This document shows positions 18,001 through 24,758 of a stretch of DNA of 64,000 bases, piece after piece; position 1 is the stretch's first letter; each line of letters starts with the position of its first letter. Under the pieces are notes generated by a model. It had not been told where the DNA came from and made no database searches. It saw only the letters and a program-made list of their open reading frames with translations. Where the stretch lies: NCBI RefSeq assembly GCF_030380735.1, contig NZ_JAUDRZ010000002.1:124001-188000 (forward strand), in the 5' to 3' direction. The DNA is from Rhizobium sp. S152 (GTDB lineage Bacteria; Pseudomonadota; Alphaproteobacteria; Rhizobiales; Rhizobiaceae). The position numbers and the translations under genes are program-made.

Positions 18001-18022
18001 GAGCTGGCGTATTTCACGATAG
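15002..18022 (+). CDS. Alpha-mannosidase, glycoside hydrolase family 38
   Basis: A 1006-residue retaining alpha-mannosidase without a signal peptide, so it acts in the cytoplasm on imported mannosides. The ATG at 15002 has AGGA 7 bp upstream; the frame is open far to the left but overlaps the permease. The catalytic (beta/alpha)7 domain starts around residue 245: the zinc ligands are His252 (or His254) and Asp256 in GHAHIDLAW, and the nucleophile is Asp366 in WLPDCFGFSG. Middle helical and C-terminal beta-sandwich domains fill the rest (DILPGSSIAEVYADS near 573-587). The size matches the bacterial/Man2C1-like branch. The substrate may be N-glycan or mannan fragments; that is inference. Confidence 0.95.
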   Translation: MSLTLAQRLDRIRVRMSELEHWRARETIEISDWTFDGEPIAIGAAWPRKDGTVSFAASARVPEHWPVEEARLSLNLGGESLITITDEAGGETRLGLDPYHQEFRLTSRRIKISSETVARLPFGEPVRAPRLERANLLRLDGPVDRLWLLLRQISEAVDTLEGHEVIPHLIDIAEAAMRGLDWPSSTAAYIARMSPSVGQQKIWQLPELEPTPEGLNQGQRASVVAAYDTLIKELKQLRERFPPQGEIALTGHAHIDLAWLWPYRETRRKMRRTFHTALSLMEQSSDFRFNQSTAHYYNQIAEDDPELLKRIVERVKEGQWETLGGMWVEPDTNMPTGESLSRQILYGQRYFEKTFGVRHTVCWLPDCFGFSGALPQLLRQGGMKSFFTIKVNWSETNKFPADLFWWEGLDGSRVLTHTFDNPMHGYNGFVQPDCFVPTWRNFQQKDKHETTLLAVGYGDGGGGVTPEMITREEQLRAFPALPAARWTKVHDFFEGAHKSAKEKELTTWQGEIYLELHRATLTSQSVVKRLHRKAERSLITAETLAGLAHLMGGEKPASLESEWRVVLKNEFHDILPGSSIAEVYADSAEELDGVIAGGQAAQASALHAIARQLPSGSGNNVLVVNPSLDKRPVRLTLADGSHVSSAESIAPLGVAVIDIGSLKAQPGLSASNSHLENETLKVTLAKDGSIASILHKPTDREALEGAGNRLFVYPADKPRNWDAWDVEEDYAARGEEITALDSIELIENTAHRAAIRIVRTWRHSRITQIVSLGANARRLDIQTELDWHDRRAFLRTLTGVAVRNARATCECAYGVVERPTHSNTSWDAAMFEAPAHRFADLSEPGFGVAILNDAKYGHSIRGNVLGLSLLRSPIYPDPLADEGLQSFTYSLMPHEGSWYEGGVREEAEDLNQPLLALEVSDRAVGSWQPIKNDGIDAALSVIKPCEDGDGLILRVYEPAGRRGAFGLTLPQGWRNEGTVSILEEPMSDVPVEGLMPFQVKSWRISR

Positions 18023-18042
18023 GTTGCGGTCAACAAATGTTG

Positions 18043-18074
18043 GAGCCCGGTCACGGCGTGGCTGGGCTCTTTCC
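18043..18074 (+). terminator. Possible terminator between mannosidase and ROK genes
   Basis: The arms gagccc (18043-18048) and gggctc (18064-18069) flank a 15-base loop that can pair further, followed by tttcc. The T-run is weak, so read-through into the ROK gene is likely. It may only attenuate. Confidence 0.4.
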
Positions 18075-18151
18075 GTTTATGCCGCAATCACTTAGTCTCG
18101 ATATGCCTTGCAACAATTCAAACATACGACACTGACGGGAGAAGACAGAAC

Positions 18152-19396
18152 TTGAAGGTTTCGGGCTCCAATCCTGAGCAGGCGGCCGCCGCCAATCGGG
18201 CCATGATCCTGAGCGCGATCCATCGCGGCGGGCCGATTTCGCGTACCGAACTGGCGGCGCGATCGCGGCTGACCAAACAGGCCGTGACACGGATCGTCGA
18301 GCGCCTGCTCGACGAGGGCCTTGTCGTGGAGGCGCGTCGCCGGCACGGGTTGCGTGGGCAGCCGGCGATCGAGTTGGAGATCGATCCGGAAGGTGTGTTC
18401 TCGATCGGCGCCAATATCGACCGCGATCACCTTACCATCATTGCCGTCGATGCTGTTGGTACGGTGCGCGGTCGCATTCACCATGAGGCCCGGTTTCTGC
18501 TGCCGGATGATTTCGCGGCACTGATGGCCGATGCTCTTTCGTCTTTCCGCCGACGTAAGGTCATCGAGGAAAGCCGACTGGCCGGGATCGGCCTTGCTAT
18601 CCCGGATTGGCTCGGTGAAGTGCCCGTTATCGGCTTTCCGCCGGAATACCGGCGCTGGAGCGGCTATGACGTACGCGGCGCGCTTGAGGCGATCTCCGAC
18701 CACCCTGTGTTCATAGACAACGACGCCAACGCGGCGGCGCTGGGCGAGATCGAGTACGGGCTTGGTACCGAGATCGGCAGCTTTTTCTACATCCTGGCGA
18801 ATGCCTGTCTGGGCGGCAGCCTTGTCATCGATGGCATCCGCCACAAGGGCGCCAGCGGCATCGGCGGCGAAATCGGCTGGTTGCCTGTGCTGTTCGACGA
18901 TGGACCCTTCGCCGGCAGCACGCAGCCGCTCGGCGAGATGTTCTCGCTTTTCATCCTGCTTGATCACCTGAAGCGCACCGGCGTCGAGGCTTCGACGCCC
19001 GCCGACCTCCTGACGCTCGATGCGGCGGGGCGCGCGGTCGTCAGCGCATGGTTGCGCAAGGTCAGCGTTAAGATCGCCCAGGCGATCGTTCATATCGGCA
19101 TGATCGTCGATCCCGAGGGTGTTCTCATCGGCGGACGCTTTCCCGTCCGAATCATCGACGAGTTGCTGCTCTATGTTCACGAAGAGATTAGCCGCCTCGG
19201 CGCCAAGGCGCCGTCGTTGCATCGCGCGGCGGGCTCGGAGGATGCCGCGGCGCTCGGCGCGGCAGCCATTCCGCTTGCGCATCGTCTCGGCCTGCCATCG
19301 GCCGAACCGGCGCAGCGGTTTCGAAATCCGATCGGTGGCCTTTCGAACAGTCTGGAGAAATGGCCTGCGGCAGCGCCAGGGGTTTCGGCCGGATAA
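18152..19396 (+). CDS. ROK-family transcriptional regulator (with N-terminal HTH)
   Basis: A 414-residue ROK protein (repressor/ORF/kinase family). It begins at TTG with a GGGAG sequence about 13 bp upstream. Residues 15-75 make a winged helix-turn-helix (ISRTELAARSRLTKQAVTRIVERLLDEGLVVE), so it is a DNA-binding regulator and not only a sugar kinase. The C-terminal actin-like domain contains FIDNDANAAALGEIEYGLG near 189-207 and a KGASGIGGEIGWLP segment, but lacks the full CxCGxxGCxE zinc motif of active kinases. It is the last gene of the mannoside importer operon and probably controls it in response to a sugar or sugar phosphate. Confidence 0.9.
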   Translation: MKVSGSNPEQAAAANRAMILSAIHRGGPISRTELAARSRLTKQAVTRIVERLLDEGLVVEARRRHGLRGQPAIELEIDPEGVFSIGANIDRDHLTIIAVDAVGTVRGRIHHEARFLLPDDFAALMADALSSFRRRKVIEESRLAGIGLAIPDWLGEVPVIGFPPEYRRWSGYDVRGALEAISDHPVFIDNDANAAALGEIEYGLGTEIGSFFYILANACLGGSLVIDGIRHKGASGIGGEIGWLPVLFDDGPFAGSTQPLGEMFSLFILLDHLKRTGVEASTPADLLTLDAAGRAVVSAWLRKVSVKIAQAIVHIGMIVDPEGVLIGGRFPVRIIDELLLYVHEEISRLGAKAPSLHRAAGSEDAAALGAAAIPLAHRLGLPSAEPAQRFRNPIGGLSNSLEKWPAAAPGVSAG

Positions 19397-19401
19397 CGCT
19401 G

Positions 19402-20478
19402 TCAGGCGGGAAACAACGTCTCATTGAAAGGTCGAAGGGCGGCGCCGAATGTAACACCGTCTTTCGGATGGGTCGCCGGTTGCACCACCGGTATCCAGGG
19501 GGCGATCACCAGATCGCGGATTTTCTTCTCCCGTTCCCGGGCCATGCTCGATATCACGGACGCCAGAATATCATCGGGCAAAGATCCGCCAATGAGGATC
19601 GCACCCGGAGCGATGAAGCCGGAGATCGCAAGTACGGCTTCGTGCAGATGTCGCGCGGCAATCTCCACCCAGCCATCAGCGGACGTCTCGTGCGCAAGAT
19701 GCCGTTGTAGCGACGGTAGCGTCGCGGTCTCGTTCAGGCTTGCGCCGTCGATTCCCGACCGCATCTCGCCGATTTCACCGGCTTTTCCGTGCATGCCGTG
19801 AAACGGACGCCCTCCGATAAAGAGACCGGCGCGGACCGTATCGTCGATAAGGATAGTGACAAGCCCGCCTTCCGCGTCGCCTATTCCAAGCATCCGCTCG
19901 GCATTGATCGCCGCCTCGCTGTCTTCGAGGAAGAAGAGCGGTACAGCCAGATGGCCGACGGCCACCTCGATCGCAGTACGCGCCGAAACTGCCTCCGGCG
20001 ACAAGGCGATACCGCAGCCGATCAGGCTGGCGGACGCCGGGAAGCTGGCGATCATGCCGTCGATCGCCTCTGCGATCATGTCGAGGCCCGTTACATGCTC
20101 CTGCCGCACGATCGAACATGCAAGATCGAGCATGACGATTTCGCAGCCATCGGTGCCGAGACGAAGCCCCAGCGAATAGGCTGCATCAGGACAGACTGCG
20201 AACTCGACGGCAGTATAGCGTGTCATGGCGACGCGCTTGCGGCCCAACACGAGCCCGGCATCCACCAGTCGCTGCGTGATGCCTGTGATCGCAGGCTCAG
20301 TCAGCCCAAGGTGTCTGGCGAGCTCCTGACGCGTCAGTGGACCGAAACGACGCAGCAGCCCGAGCGTCGCGCGGGAATTGTGATCGGCGATATCGACCGG
20401 GCTCATGCCAGGCCGGTTGTCGGCAAGGATTCGGTTCCCCGCTATGCCGGATGTGGGAAGCCGTCGCGACGTCTTCAA
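19402..20478 (-). CDS. ROK-family transcriptional regulator
   Basis: A 358-residue ROK regulator, convergent with the preceding ROK gene (stops 5 bp apart). The TTG start at 20478 has GAGGAA 8 bp upstream; an ATG at 20406 is the alternative. The N-terminal helix-turn-helix is in LTRQELARHLGLTEPAITGITQRLVDAGLV (about residues 48-77). The actin-like part shows FFLEDSEAAINAERMLG near 185-200 in place of the usual DND/DNDAN asparagines, and GKAGEIGEM with no zinc-binding cysteines, so sugar-kinase activity is unlikely. It lies downstream of the GH1 gene on the same strand, so beta-glucoside or uronate control is plausible. Confidence 0.88.
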   Translation of the reverse strand: MKTSRRLPTSGIAGNRILADNRPGMSPVDIADHNSRATLGLLRRFGPLTRQELARHLGLTEPAITGITQRLVDAGLVLGRKRVAMTRYTAVEFAVCPDAAYSLGLRLGTDGCEIVMLDLACSIVRQEHVTGLDMIAEAIDGMIASFPASASLIGCGIALSPEAVSARTAIEVAVGHLAVPLFFLEDSEAAINAERMLGIGDAEGGLVTILIDDTVRAGLFIGGRPFHGMHGKAGEIGEMRSGIDGASLNETATLPSLQRHLAHETSADGWVEIAARHLHEAVLAISGFIAPGAILIGGSLPDDILASVISSMAREREKKIRDLVIAPWIPVVQPATHPKDGVTFGAALRPFNETLFPA

Positions 20479-20515
20479 TTACGCAATTCCTCGAAATAGC
20501 TTCTTCAGTCCGGCT

Positions 20516-20555
20516 CAACAGCACCCCGCTCCGTGGAAGTTTCTGGGTGCTGTTG
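20516..20555. promoter_or_regulatory. 11-bp inverted repeat between the GH1 and ROK genes
   Basis: Arms caacagcaccc (20516-20526) and gggtgctgttg (20545-20555) are perfect inverted copies around 18 bases. It lies 3' of the GH1 gene and 38 bp 5' of the ROK start on the leftward transcript. It could end or attenuate the GH1 message or be a ROK operator. No T-run was seen. Confidence 0.5.
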
Positions 20556-20614
20556 CAGGTATCGCGCAAATAGGGAACGGTAGCAAGCAAGGTCACCGAC
20601 GACCCGAATGCGGT

Positions 20615-21934
20615 TTATCTGACTTCAAGAGCACGGCCGAGAAGCATCTTGCTGAACGCGAAGTAGCTTGGCTTTGGCGTGCGCTTCTGGCTGGCATAAT
20701 CCATCTCGACGATGCCGAAGCGGGATGAAAAGCCTTCGGCCCATTCGAAATTGTCGAGCAGCGACCACGCGAAGTAACCGCGCACGTCCACGCCCTTGTC
20801 TTTGGCGTCTAGGATCGCGCGAAGATGCCTGTCGAAATAGTCGATGCGCTTCGCATCGTTGCTTTCGGACATGCCGTTCTCGGTGACATAGAGCGGCAGG
20901 TTCGTATAGTCGTTCGACACCCGCAGCAGAAATTCGGTGAGGGCCTCCGGCACCGTTTCCCAGCCGAGGTCGTTCTTCTCCAGATCGCCGCGATGCTGGG
21001 TGAAGGGAAACACCGGCACAGACGCATCGAACTTGTAGAGCGACCGCGTGTAGTAGTTGACACCGATCCAGTCGAGTGGACGCGAGATGACATCCATGTC
21101 CGCCTGCCAGTCGCGAGGCAGGTGGTCCTCAATGATATCGACGATGGATTGCGGGTATTCGCCCTTGCAGACGCCGCCGAGATACCACTGATTGAAGAGC
21201 GCGTCGCCGAGTTCGGCGGCTTCTTGGTCCTCCGGCGAGGAACTGTAGGGTTCGGCCTTTTCCAGATTGACGACGATGCCAAGGTTCTTTGCGCCTTCGG
21301 CGCGCAAGGCGTCGATGGCACGGCCATGCGCGAGCAGGATGTGGTGCATGGCGCGCGAGGCAGCGCGCACGTCGCGATAGCCGGGCGCATGGATGCCGAG
21401 GAAATGGCTGAGGAAAGCGACGCACCAGGGCTCATTGACCGTCGCGATGGTCTCAAGGCGATCCTTGAACCGATGTCCGATGAGAGCGGCATAATCGGCG
21501 AAAGCGGCGGTCGTATCCCGGTTCATCCAGCCGCCACGATCCTGCAGGCTGCTTGGAAGATCCCAGTGATAAAGCGTCGCATAGGGCTTGATGCCGCGTT
21601 CGAGCATGCCGTCGATCAGGCGGTCGTAGAAATCCAGGCCCTTGGGATTGCTTGGCCCCGTACCCTCCGGGATGACCCGTGGCCAGGAGAACGAGAAGCG
21701 ATATCCGTCGAAGCCGCCATCGCGGATGAGATCGAGGTCTTCTGGCCAGCGGTTATAGTGATCGCATGCGACTTTGCCGGTATCGGCATTCCTGGTGTTG
21801 CGCGGTGTCGCCGCGAAACTGTCCCAGATCGAAGAGCCCCGGCCGTCGGTCTGGCCGCCTTCGATCTGGTGCGCGGCCATGGCGACGCCGAAGTCGAAGC
21901 CGGGGCCGAAATCCTCTCGTTTCAATGAGAACAT
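20615..21934 (-). CDS. Beta-glucosidase, glycoside hydrolase family 1
   Basis: A 439-residue retaining beta-glycosidase, probably cytoplasmic (no signal peptide). Family 1 marks are complete: the N-terminal signature FGVAMAAHQIEGG (residues 15-27), the acid/base Glu168 in TVNEPW, and the nucleophile Glu352 in YVTENG. The aglycone and sugar-site residues HWDLP (123-127) and WSLLDNFEW (near 394) are also present. Length is normal. It follows the kdgD gene by 37 bp on the same strand, so it is part of the leftward uronate/glycoside operon. A hairpin (20516-20555) follows it. The natural substrate may be a beta-glucoside, beta-galactoside or beta-mannoside; family 1 does not decide this. Confidence 0.95.
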   Translation of the reverse strand: MFSLKREDFGPGFDFGVAMAAHQIEGGQTDGRGSSIWDSFAATPRNTRNADTGKVACDHYNRWPEDLDLIRDGGFDGYRFSFSWPRVIPEGTGPSNPKGLDFYDRLIDGMLERGIKPYATLYHWDLPSSLQDRGGWMNRDTTAAFADYAALIGHRFKDRLETIATVNEPWCVAFLSHFLGIHAPGYRDVRAASRAMHHILLAHGRAIDALRAEGAKNLGIVVNLEKAEPYSSSPEDQEAAELGDALFNQWYLGGVCKGEYPQSIVDIIEDHLPRDWQADMDVISRPLDWIGVNYYTRSLYKFDASVPVFPFTQHRGDLEKNDLGWETVPEALTEFLLRVSNDYTNLPLYVTENGMSESNDAKRIDYFDRHLRAILDAKDKGVDVRGYFAWSLLDNFEWAEGFSSRFGIVEMDYASQKRTPKPSYFAFSKMLLGRALEVR

Positions 21935-21971
21935 GTCGATGTCTTTCTGAATGCCGGGACGATGAATGGCG

Positions 21972-22874
21972 TCAGGCCGCTGTGTTGACCATCTGTTCGA
22001 GGAGAGCGAATTCCTCGGCGGTCAGATCGATCAGCGGCGGGCGTACCGGGCCGGACTTCCGTCCGCGCGCCCGTAGGCCGGCCTTGATGATCGACACGGC
22101 ATAGCCCTTCTTTCGGTTGCGCAGCTTGGTCAGCGGAAAGAAGAAATCCTTCAGGATCTGATTGGTGACATCGGTATTGCCGGCACGCAGCGCGCTGTAG
22201 AAGCGCTGGGCAAGCTCCGGCACGAAGTTGAAGACGGCCGAGGAATAGGTCGTCACACCGGCGGCGAAATAGGCAGTCGCGTAGAGTTCGTGCGTCGGCA
22301 TTCCGCCGATGTAGGTGAGGCGGTCGCCGAGCAGTGTCGTGATCTCGATCACCCGGTCGACTTCGCCATAGCCATCCTTGAAGCCGATCAGGTTCGGGCA
22401 CTGATCGCACAGTCGCGCGATGCTTTCCGCGGAGAGCACGATGTTGTCGCGATTATAGACGACGACACCAACGCCCACGGCGTCGCAGACGGCCTTGACG
22501 TGCGCCACGAGGCCATCCTGCTCGCAGAACATCAGATAGGGCGGCAGCAACAGGACGCCGTCCGCGCCGGCAGCTTCGGCTGCCTTTGCCATTTCAACCG
22601 CCATCGCCGTTCCATAGGCGGCGCCACCCACGATCGGCGTGTTCTTCGAAGTCGCCTTGGCGACCTTGGTGATATAGGCCGCTTCCGATGGCGTCAGCGA
22701 AAAGAGTTCGCCTGTGCCGCCCGGGGCGAACAGTACCGATGCGCCAAATCCGTCCAGCCAGCTGATGTGGTCGCGATAGGCATCTTCGTCGAAGGAGAAA
22801 TCCGGATTGAAGGTGGTTACGGGAAAGGAGAGCAGTCCGCTGCCGAGGGCAGTCTTGAGTTCACTAGGGTTCAT
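21972..22874 (-). CDS. kdgD: 5-dehydro-4-deoxyglucarate dehydratase (KdgD)
   Basis: A 300-residue cytosolic DHDPS-family enzyme that dehydrates and decarboxylates 5-keto-4-deoxyglucarate to 2-oxoglutarate semialdehyde in glucarate/galacturonate oxidation. The start ATG gives the family opening NPSELKTALGSGLLSFPVT. The Schiff-base Lys166 lies in NLIGFKDG and the catalytic Tyr140 in GVVVYNRDN; both fit KdgD proteins, as does the end segment KKGYAVSIIKAGL and GPVRPPLIDLT. It is followed by the GH1 gene and preceded 26 bp upstream by the mannonate dehydratase. Having KdgD (oxidative route) next to UxuA (isomerase route) is unusual, so it may act on a related deoxy keto acid. Confidence 0.92.
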   Translation of the reverse strand: MNPSELKTALGSGLLSFPVTTFNPDFSFDEDAYRDHISWLDGFGASVLFAPGGTGELFSLTPSEAAYITKVAKATSKNTPIVGGAAYGTAMAVEMAKAAEAAGADGVLLLPPYLMFCEQDGLVAHVKAVCDAVGVGVVVYNRDNIVLSAESIARLCDQCPNLIGFKDGYGEVDRVIEITTLLGDRLTYIGGMPTHELYATAYFAAGVTTYSSAVFNFVPELAQRFYSALRAGNTDVTNQILKDFFFPLTKLRNRKKGYAVSIIKAGLRARGRKSGPVRPPLIDLTAEEFALLEQMVNTAA

Positions 22875-22900
22875 AATCTTGTCCTGATTGGAATTCGGTC

Positions 22901-23875
22901 TCAGTAGGTATCGAGCGCCTGGAGGAGGGCGGCGGTGTAGCCGTAGCAATAGGCAAAGGCGACACCCTGAGGGTCGCGGCCGCTGATGGTCGGAACATGG
23001 TCCGGCATGATCATGTAGGGATAGCCGACCTCCTTGTAGACGCGCAGCGACCGCGCCATGTCCATGTCGCCCTCGTCGGGGAAGGTTTCCATGAAGGAAA
23101 GCTTGCGGCCTCGAATGTTGCGGAAGTGCAGGTTGAAAATCTTCTTGCGCTCGCCGAACCAGCGGATGACGTCCTCGATCTCCTCGCGCGGGTTATCCAG
23201 CATCTCGCCGACGGTGCCCTGGCAGAAGTTCAGGCCGTGATACGGACTTTCGCGCATGGTCACGAACTTCTTCAGTCCATCGACCGTGCCGAGAACACGC
23301 GTGACCCCCTTGTAACCCGGCGGGGTATAGGGATCGTGCGGGTGGCAAGCGAGGCGAATCCTGTTGGATTCGGCGACCGGAACGACGCGTTCGAGGAAGT
23401 AGTCGATGCGTTCCCAGTTCTCGTCTTCCGAAAGCACACCGGCGAGACCGGGTGCCGCGTTCTGGTCTATCTTGTCCCAGCGGAAGGACGCGTTCATCGA
23501 TCCGCCTCGGCCGGCCTCGTCGGGCGTGCGCGGGATGCCGATCAGATTGAGATTGTATTTCGCGGCGGGGACGCCGACGGCTGCAAGGTCTTCGATCAGG
23601 GAGCAGATTGCGTCGATCTGCCGGTCGCGATCAGGACCTGCAAGCAGGATATCAGGATAAGTGGCGGTCTCGATCGGGCTCGAGGGCAGCGGCAGCTGGA
23701 TCATGTCCAGCACAAGGCCAAAGCTTTCGACCTTGTCGCGCAGCCGCTTCAGGTCGTCTCTCTTCCAGGTGCCTGGCCGGCCATCCGGGTCCGCGCAAAT
23801 GTGCTTGATGCCGAGCTGCGACCAGGCACGATAATCGTCGTCGTCTCGTGCAGCGAGCTGTGTTCCTACATACAT
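22901..23875 (-). CDS. uxuA: Mannonate dehydratase, UxuA family (short form)
   Basis: A 324-residue TIM-barrel enzyme that removes water from D-mannonate to give 2-keto-3-deoxygluconate in hexuronate breakdown. Family motifs are LACHPHDPYTP near residues 174-184, NFCQGTVGEML near 217-227, FNLHFRNIRG near 246-255 and YMIMPDHVPTI near 287-297; these carry the Fe/Mn-binding His, Cys and Asp residues. It is shorter than E. coli UxuA (394) but normal for the alphaproteobacterial branch. It lies 56 bp after the GntR gene and 26 bp before kdgD, so the set GntR-uxuA-kdgD-GH1 is probably one transcript. Confidence 0.92.
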   Translation of the reverse strand: MYVGTQLAARDDDDYRAWSQLGIKHICADPDGRPGTWKRDDLKRLRDKVESFGLVLDMIQLPLPSSPIETATYPDILLAGPDRDRQIDAICSLIEDLAAVGVPAAKYNLNLIGIPRTPDEAGRGGSMNASFRWDKIDQNAAPGLAGVLSEDENWERIDYFLERVVPVAESNRIRLACHPHDPYTPPGYKGVTRVLGTVDGLKKFVTMRESPYHGLNFCQGTVGEMLDNPREEIEDVIRWFGERKKIFNLHFRNIRGRKLSFMETFPDEGDMDMARSLRVYKEVGYPYMIMPDHVPTISGRDPQGVAFAYCYGYTAALLQALDTY

Positions 23876-23931
23876 GCCATTTCTCCTTGATGGAGGTATG
23901 ACATAATATGAATTTTTCGAGTTGTCTATTG

Positions 23932-24639
23932 CTATCGCGCGAGTTGTCGATATCGCCGCTGGCTGCCAAGCAGATGTTCACGCATTGCCAGTCGCGCGGC
24001 CTCCGGTTGCTGGTCGGCGATCGCATCGACGATACGGTTATGCTCGTCGATGACGCCGAGCAGATATTTTTGTGTCGTGGCATCGACTAGGTTCGGGAAC
24101 TGGCTTCGAGGAATCGAGCGAGCGCCGAAACGGGCCAACGCCTCGACGAAGAAGCTGTTGTTTGTGGCTCTTGCGATGGCCATGTGGAAATCGAAATCCA
24201 CATCCACCGTCGCTTCCCCCGCCTCCGCAAGTTGCCGCATTTCCTCATTCGCAGCCCGAATCGCATCCTCTTGGGAAGCCGATCGCCGATAAGCCGCGAT
24301 GGCTGCGGCTTCGCCCTCGAGCGCGGTACGAAACTCAAGCATTTCAAGTGTTTGCGGTATGCTTTTGATTTCTCCGGGGCTGAGGGGGGCTGCGGTACCC
24401 GACGTCGTTTCGGAGACGAACATTCCCTTTCCCTGGATCGGGACGACGAAACCCGCCGCGCGCAGTTCCGCGATGGCTTCGCGGATGACTGTTCTGCTGA
24501 CGTTGAAATGCGCTTCCAGTTGCGGTTCCGTCGGCAATTGGGTGCCGGGTTGCAGCAGCCCGGTTTCGATCTGCCGGCGCAGATCAGTGACGACGGCATG
24601 AGCCAGTCTCGGTCTGCGGTTCAATGGTTTCGTTTCCAA
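23932..24639 (-). CDS. GntR-family regulator, FadR/FCD subfamily (UxuR-like)
   Basis: A 235-residue DNA-binding regulator. The winged helix at residues 8-75 contains PGTQLPTEPQLEAHFNVSRTVIREAIAEL and the wing GFVVPIQGKGMFV. The FCD ligand-binding domain follows (EFRTALEGEAAAIAA, DFDFHMAIARATNN with Asp and His metal ligands, EHNRIVDAIADQQPEAARLAMREHL). It heads the leftward uronate operon and is divergent from the peptide-type importer. A 17-bp palindrome at 24717-24733 in the shared region is its likely operator. By family, the inducer is often a hexuronate or aldonate such as fructuronate. Confidence 0.92.
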   Translation of the reverse strand: METKPLNRRPRLAHAVVTDLRRQIETGLLQPGTQLPTEPQLEAHFNVSRTVIREAIAELRAAGFVVPIQGKGMFVSETTSGTAAPLSPGEIKSIPQTLEMLEFRTALEGEAAAIAAYRRSASQEDAIRAANEEMRQLAEAGEATVDVDFDFHMAIARATNNSFFVEALARFGARSIPRSQFPNLVDATTQKYLLGVIDEHNRIVDAIADQQPEAARLAMREHLLGSQRRYRQLAR

Positions 24640-24671
24640 TGTTCCCCCTTGCCTATATTCCGGCGGGCCTA

Positions 24672-24700
24672 TTGCCAGTTTCGAATAAATGTCCTAAATC
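24672..24700 (+). promoter_or_regulatory. Candidate promoter of the peptide-type importer operon
   Basis: A -35-like ttgcca (24672-24677) and -10-like taaatc (24695-24700) are separated by 17 bp, upstream of the GTG at 24759. The candidate operator at 24717-24733 would lie just downstream of the start point, which suits repression. This is by eye, with no expression evidence. Confidence 0.4.
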
Positions 24701-24716
24701 GTCATACGACATACCA

Positions 24717-24733
24717 ACGACATATGATGTTGT
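24717..24733. promoter_or_regulatory. 17-bp palindrome, candidate GntR operator
   Basis: The arms acgacat and atgttgt match at 6 of 7 positions around atg. It lies in the 119-bp divergent region between the GntR gene and the importer. A related half-site is present just left, at cgtcatacgacatacc (24700-24715). The spacing and symmetry suit FadR-type GntR dimers. Confidence 0.5.
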
Positions 24734-24758
24734 AATGGTAGTGCATGGAGGAGATTCA

